From: DATDVD01 sp035290065
Lineage (GTDB): Bacteria > Pseudomonadota > Gammaproteobacteria > Coxiellales > Coxiellaceae
NCBI GenBank assembly: GCA_035290065.1
Contig: DATDVD010000053.1
Coordinates: forward strand, 1 to 12,117
Length of the DNA stretch: 12,117 nucleotides
Reading direction: 5' to 3'
Within the stretch, counting starts at the first letter, position 1. Each line of letters begins with the position of its first letter. The notes beneath the pieces are model-generated. The model saw only the letters and a program-made list of their open reading frames with translations. It was not told where the DNA came from and made no database searches. A program made the translations under genes and the position numbers. Of this stretch, positions 5,641 to 11,697 are shown piece by piece.

Positions 5641-7110
5641 TTATTTACGCAAAAAATATCGCCGTTTTGGGTCATTAATTCCCTGTCCTATTTCACCAAC
5701 AAGATCACGATCAATCAAAACAAGTAAACGCGATCTTGTTAAACGAGCTGATTTTCCAATCATTTCAGAAATCTCTTTAGTCGATAAATCATCGGCATTT
5801 TTCAAGGCCTCGATAATCGCTTCATCAGTACCCTTTAAAAGAGGAGCTTTAATTGCTTGAGTATATAAAGTTACACGGAAGTGTGTTCCAATTTCTTCAA
5901 ATTGCGGCTCTGCAAATCCTTCCGCCTCGCAGGAATCAATAATTCGTCTAATGCCACTTCCCCATCTTTCAATTAAACCTAAACGATAAAATACTTGGCC
6001 AATAACACGATTACGCAATTTCGACACACCTCGCTTAATTTCATCAACTGTCAAACCAAATAAAAGTAAACCTGGGTTTTCTATTTCAATGCGATCGTCA
6101 AAGAATGAAAGTCGAATTGGAGCTCCCTGTTGTGCATAATCGGCATGTACTACATGCATTAATAACGGCCTCACGTACAGCCGTTAACGGTACACTCCAC
6201 TTTTCTGTATGACGAGCCAAAGAATCTTTTTTGGAAGAAGTGCTACCTGATCTAGATATAGAAGATGTTTTTGGACCACTACCTGATCTAGATGAAGAAT
6301 ACATTCTATGAGAAAAACTATTTTTAGAGGTATTCTCTAACCCAGGAATATCAATTCCATGCATGGCATGTTTTTTAACAAAGCTTATAACTTCTTCAAT
6401 AGCTAAAACTGGATAAGTCATAATTTCTTGGGTATCAAAAATATGAGTTTTATTGTTTCCTAAAAATATACCTACTTGAATTCAAGCATCTGGAAAATAT
6501 TTTAAACGCTCTTTACCAAACAAAATAACCCCGCCAGCTGTTGGAATTTTTTTATTTTGATAAGAAGTAATAAGCTCCAATGACTCTAAATCAGTTTGAT
6601 TGAGTTTTTTAACGGTTGAAAACAACTCTGAAGTCAATGGCTTCAGAGTTTAAAGCCGACAAAGGCTGCTTATCAAATGAATCTTCGATTCTAATCCGAC
6701 GTAGCTCAACCTGCATTAGACTATCAGCTAAGCGATTTGTTGAACCCACTCGAATGTAAACCCCTTTGTCTATACCCTCTTGTTTTAAATAATGAGGTCT
6801 GACTGAGCTGGGAAAAATTTGGATAGCCAACAAATAAGAGCTCCTCCAAGGAATAATTTCTATCTTCGGAAGAATTTGGGACTCAATACTATCATTAATT
6901 AAATTAGCGAGTTTTTCCTCAAGTTTATGAGGCTCTACAACACCGCAAACATGCTTTGACTTATCTTCTACCCCGATAATAAGAACGCCCCCCGGCTGTA
7001 TTGGCAAAAGCCACCATGGTCCGCAATATGCCTTTGGGCGAACTTAAGTCTCACTTAAACTCAAGGGTCTTACCTTCCGGACTTTTCAACAAACTATCAA
7101 TATCCATCAT
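5641..7110 (-). pseudogene. Decayed AlbA_2/Schlafen-like, ATPase-type regulator (multiple stops and frameshifts)
   Basis: Joining frames rebuilds a protein of about 490 residues, normal for the AlbA_2 plus HATPase_c_4 family of putative DNA/RNA-binding regulators. The N-terminus starts at ATG 7110 with GGAG before it: LEFK, then TGA in place of the expected Arg of LEFKRDLSS (7053-7051), then GILRTMVAFANTAGG. A run of six G (6988-6993, one too many) shifts the frame into GGVLIIGVEDKSK. A run of four T on the minus strand (6619-6622) shifts it again before STVKKLNQTDLESLELI. TGA interrupts FPDA-IQVGIFLG (6484-6482). An extra base near 6151-6156 splits REAVINA from VHADYAQQG. The C-terminal winged-helix part (RLGLIERWGSGIRRII and so on) is intact to 5641. 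Five lesions rule out a single sequencing error. Separate pieces would lack whole domains. Confidence 0.88.
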
Positions 7111-7213
7111 AGTCTCCAGCTCTGAATTCTACTCTGAATGTATTATCATGCAAATTGTTCAGAGTAAAATTCACAGATGGACTATAGAAAACTAAAAAGA
7201 AGGGCTAGAGCAA

Positions 7214-7273
7214 TCCAATAAAGTCCACTAGAATCCACATAAATTGAGGGTAACATTTGGGGGTACATTCATT
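7214..7273. repeat. Second arm-like repeat, right boundary of the accessory block
   Basis: The block CCAATAAAGTCCACTAGAATCC followed by TTGAGGGTAACA and TTTGGGGGTACATT parallels, in the same orientation, the sequence at 3821-3874 (CCAATAATGTCCAACTAAAT, then TTTGGGGGTATA and TTTGGGGGTACATT). The two copies bracket the AT-rich block. No copy of the tmRNA 3' end is seen beside this one, so an intact attR is not shown. Confidence 0.6.
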
Positions 7274-7305
7274 TCCTTTCGAAGATCCAGCTTATATATT
7301 AAACC

Positions 7306-7387
7306 GTAGGGGCAGACCGTGGTCTGCCCTTCTTTCTTCATAATAAACCTTGTGCCAGTTCCTGGGCAGACCACGGTCTGCCCCTAC
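7306..7387. repeat. Palindromic repeat unit 3 (downstream of recQ)
   Basis: Left hairpin 7306-7329 and inverted right hairpin 7364-7387, with the 34-bp linker TTCTTTCTTCATAATAAACC...GTTCCT. It is 82 bp long and almost identical, in the same orientation, to the unit at 9312 on the other side of recQ. It ends nine bases after the recQ stop in transcription order and could act as a transcript-end hairpin. Confidence 0.92.
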
Positions 7388-7395
7388 AATTGATA

Positions 7396-9240
7396 TCAAT
7401 TGGATTGTTGGCTTTCTTCAATTGCTTCTAAAAATATTTTCCCAAAACTTTCTAATTTTTTCTGCCCTACGCCGGTAATAGCCAAGAATTCTTCGTGGGT
7501 GCTGGGAAGGTAGGTGGACATTTCGATGAGAGAGACGTCGCTGAAAATAATAAAGGGGGCAACGTTGGCCTCTAATGCGAGGGATTTTCGCAAGCGACGT
7601 AATTTTTCGAAAAGAGTTTTATCGTAATTCAATTCGGATGCCGGGGTTTTGGTAGAACGTTCGGTTTTTTTAATTTTTTCGGCTTTCTCTTTTTTCGGCG
7701 CTCGGTATTTAACGCGAGATTTTGCCAGAATTAATGATTTTTCGCCTTTTAAAATAGATTTCGCCTGTGAGGTTAATCGTAAAACAGAATAATGCGCCAG
7801 ATCTTGTTCTAAATAACCTAAATGAATTAATTGACGAAAAAGGCTGTGCCATTCCTCTTGGCTCAACGCTTTCCCAATGCCGTAGGTGGATAAACGATCA
7901 TGGCCCAAACGTTTAATGCGTTCTTCTTCTTTACCTCGTAAAACATCAATCACATAATTGACGCCGTAATTTTCACGTAAACGATACACACACGATAAAG
8001 CTTTTTGCGCCTCTTGCGTGCCATCATAGGTTTCGGGAGGATTTAAACAGATATCACAATTTCCACACGCTTCTTCCAACGTTTCATCAAAATAATTTAA
8101 TAATACTTGGCGGCGACAGGTTTGGGCTTCGGCAAAGGCTGTCATACAATTTAATTTATGCAGCTCAATGCGTTGCTGATCGGGATTTTCATTGTTAGCA
8201 ATTAATCCTTTCGCGACCACAATATCTTGCAACCCGTATAACAATAGAGCTTCTGCTGGCAAACCATCGCGTCCTGCCCGGCCTGTTTCTTGATAATAAC
8301 CTTCAATATGTTTAGGCAAATCATAATGCACGACAAAACGGACGTTGGATTTATCAATGCCCATACCAAAGGCAATCGTAGCGACAATAATATTAACATC
8401 ATCTCGCTGAAAGGCTTCTTGTGTTTTTTGACGTTGTTGCGTAGAAAACCCGGCGTGATAGGGGAGTGCCGAATAGCCGTGCTGTTGTAATTTATCGGCC
8501 ACTTCTTCGACACGTTTCCGACTTAAGCAATACACAATGCCAGCTTCCTGTTCATGATCTTTTAGAAAATGAGTTAATTGTGCAAACGGTTTTTGTTTAT
8601 CCATAATGGTGTAGCGAATATTGGGGCGATTAAAACTGCCAATATGAATCTTGGCGCGCGTTAATCGCAAACGTTTCGCAATATCCTGCCGTGTTTGTTT
8701 ATCGGCAGTAGCGGTTAAAGCAATAAGAGGAACGTCGGGGAAATAATCACGCAATTGGCCCAATTGTAAATATTCCGGCCGAAAATCATGGCCCCACTGG
8801 GAGACGCAATGGGCTTCATCGATGGCAAATAATGCGAGGGGAATATCGTTTAAGCGAGCCAAAAAAGATTCTGTCATTAACCGCTCAGGGGCAATATACA
8901 ATAAATCCAATTCCCCCTGATGCAATGCGACCAGCGTTTTTTTGGCTTCGGCTTCCGTTAAAGCGGAATTATAAAACGCGGCTGAAACCCCGTTGGCTAT
9001 TAAGGCTTGCACTTGGTCTTGCATTAAAGAAATTAACGGTGAGACAACAATACCTATGCCTTCTCGCACGAGCGCGGGAATTTGATAGCACAACGATTTA
9101 CCACCCCCCGTTGGCATCAACACAAAATTATCTTCCCCCGCAATCGCACGGTGAATAATGTCCTCTTGAAGCGGACGAAATTCATCGTAGCCAAACACTC
9201 GGCGGAGGATCTCAAGGGGGTTTTCGGGTGAAGTGCTCAA
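7396..9240 (-). CDS. recQ: ATP-dependent DNA helicase RecQ
   Basis: A 3'-5' DNA helicase of recombination and repair. The 614-residue product has full family layout: motif 0 (FGYDEFRPLQ, 16-25), Walker A MPTGGGKS (42-49), DEAH (141-144) followed by the aromatic-rich loop HCVSQWGHDFRPEY, LTATA (175-179), motif VI QETGRAGRDG (317-326), the zinc site C375, C392, C395, C398, the winged-helix RQC region, a Lys-rich linker (about 500-535) and a C-terminal HRDC domain (about 538-608). The start is a TTG (9240-9238) with AGGA just upstream; the next Met in frame is residue 42, inside Walker A, so the TTG is needed. It is divergent from xseB across a repeat-filled gap. Confidence 0.97.
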   Translation of the reverse strand: MSTSPENPLEILRRVFGYDEFRPLQEDIIHRAIAGEDNFVLMPTGGGKSLCYQIPALVREGIGIVVSPLISLMQDQVQALIANGVSAAFYNSALTEAEAKKTLVALHQGELDLLYIAPERLMTESFLARLNDIPLALFAIDEAHCVSQWGHDFRPEYLQLGQLRDYFPDVPLIALTATADKQTRQDIAKRLRLTRAKIHIGSFNRPNIRYTIMDKQKPFAQLTHFLKDHEQEAGIVYCLSRKRVEEVADKLQQHGYSALPYHAGFSTQQRQKTQEAFQRDDVNIIVATIAFGMGIDKSNVRFVVHYDLPKHIEGYYQETGRAGRDGLPAEALLLYGLQDIVVAKGLIANNENPDQQRIELHKLNCMTAFAEAQTCRRQVLLNYFDETLEEACGNCDICLNPPETYDGTQEAQKALSCVYRLRENYGVNYVIDVLRGKEEERIKRLGHDRLSTYGIGKALSQEEWHSLFRQLIHLGYLEQDLAHYSVLRLTSQAKSILKGEKSLILAKSRVKYRAPKKEKAEKIKKTERSTKTPASELNYDKTLFEKLRRLRKSLALEANVAPFIIFSDVSLIEMSTYLPSTHEEFLAITGVGQKKLESFGKIFLEAIEESQQSN

Positions 9241-9294
9241 CGCTTCCTATCCATTTATAACCTACCGTCTGGATCTCGCCACACAAAAATCCAG

Positions 9295-9300
9295 ATTATA
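9295..9300 (-). promoter_or_regulatory. Candidate recQ -10 box next to a repeat unit
   Basis: The minus strand reads TATAAT 55 bases before the recQ TTG. The place where a -35 should lie falls in the left hairpin of the repeat unit at 9312 and has no good match, so the element may have displaced an older -35. An inverted repeat TCTGGAT/ATCCAGA (9268-9274, 9289-9295) lies just downstream in the leader. Confidence 0.4.
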
Positions 9301-9311
9301 TAAATTAAATT

Positions 9312-9393
9312 GTAGGGGCAGACAGTGGTCTGCCCTTCTTCCTTCATAATAAACCTTGTGCCAGTTCCTGGGCAGACCACGGTCTGCCCCTAC
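9312..9393. repeat. Palindromic repeat unit 4 (upstream of recQ)
   Basis: Left hairpin 9312-9335 (GGGCAGACA-GT-GGTCTGCCC, one mismatch at the stem top) and inverted right hairpin 9370-9393. The 34-bp linker differs from that of the 7306 unit by a single base in my reading. Same length and orientation as that unit. Confidence 0.92.
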
Positions 9394-9403
9394 GGTTCAC
9401 AAT

Positions 9404-9512
9404 ATTCCTACCATTTATAATTCCCATACCATTTATAATTCCCATACCATTTATAACTCCCATACCATTTATAATTCCCATACCATTTTATAATATCCCT
9501 ACCCTTTTATAA
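9404..9512. repeat. 18-bp tandem array with TATAAT cores
   Basis: About six consecutive units of TTCCCATACCATTTATAA, at 9404, 9421, 9439, 9457, 9475 (19 bp) and 9494 (19 bp), decaying into CCCCCACCCTTTAT after 9513. At most junctions the plus strand reads TATAAT, a perfect -10 hexamer, and the minus strand reads TATAAA. A stray related unit TTCCTATCCATTTATAA (9244-9260) forms the leader and ribosome site of recQ. Between 9530 and 9607 nothing else is recognised. Confidence 0.88.
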
Positions 9513-9607
9513 TGCCCCCACCCTTTATCCCTATACCCTAAATTTTCAGTTACCTTCAGGCTATCAAACATTCCTGCCCCTCACAACACCGTGTTTTAAA
9601 GCCAATA

Positions 9608-9636
9608 CTGACTTCGGTGGGCTAATTTGGTACACT
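9608..9636 (+). promoter_or_regulatory. Candidate xseB promoter
   Basis: CTGACT (9608-9613, four of six to TTGACA) and TACACT (9631-9636, four of six to TATAAT) with a 17-bp spacer. The predicted transcript would begin at or next to the ATG at 9643, so the mRNA could be leaderless. AGGCGG directly before the ATG is too close for a normal ribosome site. Confidence 0.4.
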
Positions 9637-9642
9637 AGGCGG

Positions 9643-9873
9643 ATGCCGGATAAGACCCCTAAAGCCCTGAGTTTTGAGCAATCCCTGACGCAATTGGAAA
9701 AACTGGTTTCCAAGATGGAATCTGGTCAATTGCCATTAGAACAATCGCTGAAACACTTTGAGCAAGGCGTGAAATTAATCGGAGAGTGCCAAACAGTGCT
9801 CTCTAAAGCGGAGCAAAAAGTAAAAATGCTGAGTGGAGAAGGAGTATTAGTTGATTACAACCCCTCTGAATAA
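9643..9873 (+). CDS. xseB: Exodeoxyribonuclease VII small subunit
   Basis: The small subunit of exonuclease VII, which binds XseA to degrade single-stranded DNA. At 76 residues it is typical in size. The core LSFEQSLTQLEKLVSKMESGQLPLEQSLKHFEQGVKLI is the family signature, a helical hairpin with the SG.LPLE.SL turn, followed by C..VLSKAEQKVKML. The ATG at 9643 matches the usual N-terminus. Its 3' end overlaps the ispA start by 23 bases, the standard xseB-ispA arrangement; the large subunit gene is not in the window. Confidence 0.95.
   Translation: MPDKTPKALSFEQSLTQLEKLVSKMESGQLPLEQSLKHFEQGVKLIGECQTVLSKAEQKVKMLSGEGVLVDYNPSE
9839..9844 (+). promoter_or_regulatory. Ribosome binding site fixing the ispA TTG start
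   Basis: AAGGAG lies six bases before TTG 9851, within the xseB coding sequence. No ATG occurs in the ispA frame until residue 44, so this site supports the TTG as start. Confidence 0.8.
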
Positions 9874-10756
9874 CCCCCTGGATACACAAGTATTACTGAC
9901 GCCTTATCAACAGCGCGTCAATGAGTACTTGAATCTTTCCTTGCCTTCTAAAGAAGACCGCCAACCCTTAGTACAAGCCATGCATTACGCCGTATTTGCA
10001 GGCGGTAAACGGCTACGACCTGCGTTGGTGTATCTCACCGGCCAATGCTTAGGCGCCTCTCTTGATCACTTGGATATTGCAGCGAGCGCCATTGAGTGTA
10101 TTCACACTTACTCCCTCATTCACGATGATTTACCCGCGATGGATGATGCGGATTTGCGCCGTGGCCATCCCACGTGTCACAAAGCCTTTGATGAAGCCAC
10201 CGCCATTTTGGCAGGCGATGCGTTATTAACATTAGCGTTTGAACTGCTCACCAAACAAACCCTCTCTAACACCGCTATCAGCGCGATGATTGCAACGGTA
10301 GCGCGAGCCTCCGGTGTCAGCGGCATGGTGGGAGGACAAGCACTCGATTTAGCCGCAGAAAATAGCTTAATTACGCTTTCTCAATTGGAAACGATCCATC
10401 GTCTTAAAACTGCTGCGCTTATTAATGCCAGTGTGATGCTAGGTGCTTATGCGGCCGAATGTGAGGATGAAACGGTGGTGGGTTTTTTAAATCAATTCGG
10501 CACGCATTTAGGCTTAGCCTTTCAAATTCGCGATGATATTTTGGATGTGGAAGGTAAAGCGGTTACGTTGGGGAAAGAGCCTGGCCAAGATAAAGCCGCC
10601 AATAAAAGCACGTATCCCAGTATTTTAGGGTTAGAGCAATCTAAAACCGTATTGGCGAAACACGTGCAAACCGCCCTTCAAGCGTTAGAAAATTTGCCCC
10701 ACGACACCACCCATCTTCAAGCCATCGCCTGTTCAATGGTAGAGCGAGAATCGTAG
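9851..10756 (+). CDS. ispA: (2E,6E)-farnesyl diphosphate synthase
   Basis: A cytosolic prenyltransferase condensing IPP with DMAPP and GPP to make FPP for ubiquinone and undecaprenyl carriers. 301 residues, normal for IspA (about 299). Motifs are FAGGKRLRP (49-57, IPP binding), the first Asp-rich motif DDLPAMDD (92-99) followed by RRG, GGQALD (161-166), the KT pair (186-187) and the second Asp-rich motif DDILD (228-232), then GK..GQDKAANKSTYP. The short DDxxxxD spacing is that of bacterial FPP synthases. It overlaps xseB and starts at TTG. The dxs gene that often follows ispA is absent; tandem repeats begin at the stop codon instead. Confidence 0.96.
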   Translation: MITTPLNNPLDTQVLLTPYQQRVNEYLNLSLPSKEDRQPLVQAMHYAVFAGGKRLRPALVYLTGQCLGASLDHLDIAASAIECIHTYSLIHDDLPAMDDADLRRGHPTCHKAFDEATAILAGDALLTLAFELLTKQTLSNTAISAMIATVARASGVSGMVGGQALDLAAENSLITLSQLETIHRLKTAALINASVMLGAYAAECEDETVVGFLNQFGTHLGLAFQIRDDILDVEGKAVTLGKEPGQDKAANKSTYPSILGLEQSKTVLAKHVQTALQALENLPHDTTHLQAIACSMVERES

Positions 10757-10830
10757 AAGTGTACGGAGAGTCGTATGGATGTATGGAAAACCCTATGGAT
10801 GTACGAAGAATCGTATGGATTTACGGAAAA
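10751..10830. repeat. 20-bp tandem repeat at the ispA 3' end
   Basis: Four units in exact 20-base register at 10751, 10771, 10791 and 10811, close to TCGTATGGATGTACGGAAAA. The first is the most diverged and contains the ispA stop codon (10754-10756). The last runs into CCGTAGGGG of the palindromic unit at 10833. Confidence 0.85.
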
Positions 10831-10832
10831 CC

Positions 10833-10942
10833 GTAGGGGCAGACCGTGGTCTGCCCGAGAACATTGCACCCGATTAAAGGCAGAACGCGATTTATCCCAA
10901 GGCCCTGCACAAGATTAAGGGCAGACCACGGTCTGCCCCTAC
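10833..10942. repeat. Palindromic repeat unit 5 (composite with three modules)
   Basis: Left hairpin 10833-10856 and inverted right hairpin 10919-10942. The linker is long and contains two copies of the second linker type (GAGAACATTGCACCCGATTAA and AAGGCCCTGCACAAGATTAA) around AGGCAGAACGCG...ATCCC, which looks like a decayed middle hairpin. Three ACGGGTT copies follow at 10941-10961, just before the end of the bioC-like gene. Confidence 0.88.
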
Positions 10943-10966
10943 GGGTTACGGGTTACGGGTTATAGT

Positions 10967-11605
10967 TTACGATTTATGGCTTCGCAATTCATCTACTGAA
11001 ATGATTATTTCACCGTCTCGAGTCGATTGAATCATGCCTTTTTGGCGCCAGGCCATGATATAAACCAATTCTAATGTCACCGGATAACCCTCTGGGTCTT
11101 CGGAATAATGCTTAGGCAATTCCGGCACTCCGCTCCACTGAAAATCTTCCCACATTCGTTCTACACTCGGATAAAGCAGCGTAATTTCCTCTTGATCCAT
11201 CACGGGGTCTTCAAACCCCATGGTTTTAAAGACATCTCCCCAATCGTGCATATCCACAAAAGTCGGGGTTTTCAAGCCCAAGGCTCGCCATTCTTTTAAC
11301 GTGTTAAATCCCAATGCTCCCCCTAATAACAAGCCCCCTCGTGCTAATATCCGCTGAAAAAATGGAATATCGTCGGGATGGGTTAACAAAGGCCCGAATA
11401 CTAAGTCATAGGGAGTTTGAGGGGTATTAGCTACTTCCTCTTTTCTTTCCAACTGAAGGGCAGGAAACGCTTGCTGCAATAAGCGGTCAAAAGCCCCGGG
11501 GGCCACGCTTAAACCCCGTCGAAAATGAGGCTTAAATAGACCTAAACGCTCACTCAAAACATTCGCCAACACCTGATAAAAACGCTCTGGAAGTTCTTTT
11601 TTCAT
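10967..11605 (-). CDS. BioC-like methyltransferase-fold protein lacking the SAM glycine loop
   Basis: 212 residues. The C-terminal two thirds resemble BioC, malonyl-ACP O-methyltransferase of biotin synthesis: PYDLVFGPLLTHPDDIPFF (65-83, motif II-III region), LARGGLLLGGALGFNTLKEWRALG (87-110), FVDMHDWGDVFKTMGFEDPVMD (116-137) and ITLLYPSVERMWEDFQ. BioC is about 250 residues and begins its fold with a D.GCG.G SAM loop; here that position reads RRGLSVAPGAFDRLL (29-43) with no such loop. It may be a non-catalytic paralogue or bind SAM differently. ATG 11605 has only a weak ribosome site (AGAG). It is divergent from the gene at 11698 and shares its upstream region. Confidence 0.7.
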   Translation of the reverse strand: MKKELPERFYQVLANVLSERLGLFKPHFRRGLSVAPGAFDRLLQQAFPALQLERKEEVANTPQTPYDLVFGPLLTHPDDIPFFQRILARGGLLLGGALGFNTLKEWRALGLKTPTFVDMHDWGDVFKTMGFEDPVMDQEEITLLYPSVERMWEDFQWSGVPELPKHYSEDPEGYPVTLELVYIMAWRQKGMIQSTRDGEIIISVDELRSHKS

Positions 11606-11628
11606 AACTCTAACTTATAAAGGATACC

Positions 11629-11645
11629 TTTAAGATTATCTTAAG
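11629..11645. promoter_or_regulatory. PmrA-box-like direct repeat in a divergent promoter
   Basis: TTTAAG-ATTAT-CTTAAG fits YTTAAK-N5-YTTAAK, the direct repeat bound by PmrA response regulators, with 11-bp periodicity. It also forms a palindrome TTAAGAT-T-ATCTTAA. A -10-like TATTAA (11667-11672) lies about two helical turns further on toward the gene at 11698, and TATTAT (11656-11661) is an alternative. No other regulator evidence is present. Confidence 0.4.
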
Positions 11646-11697
11646 TTAAGGATGATATTATTAGAGTATTAATAAGAAAACAAATGGGGATTGAAAA

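Noticed and set aside
6098..7007. Separate minus-strand frames of 107 and 132 codons
   Set aside because: They are fragments of the single decayed gene at 5641-7110; the frames join across simple one-base shifts and stops.
8832..9158. Plus-strand 108-codon frame
   Set aside because: It lies opposite the strongly conserved helicase motifs of recQ and has no family features.
770..10942. CRISPR array as an explanation for the repeated palindromes
   Set aside because: Copies are kilobases apart, inverted in pairs and have shared rather than unique linkers; no cas genes are present.
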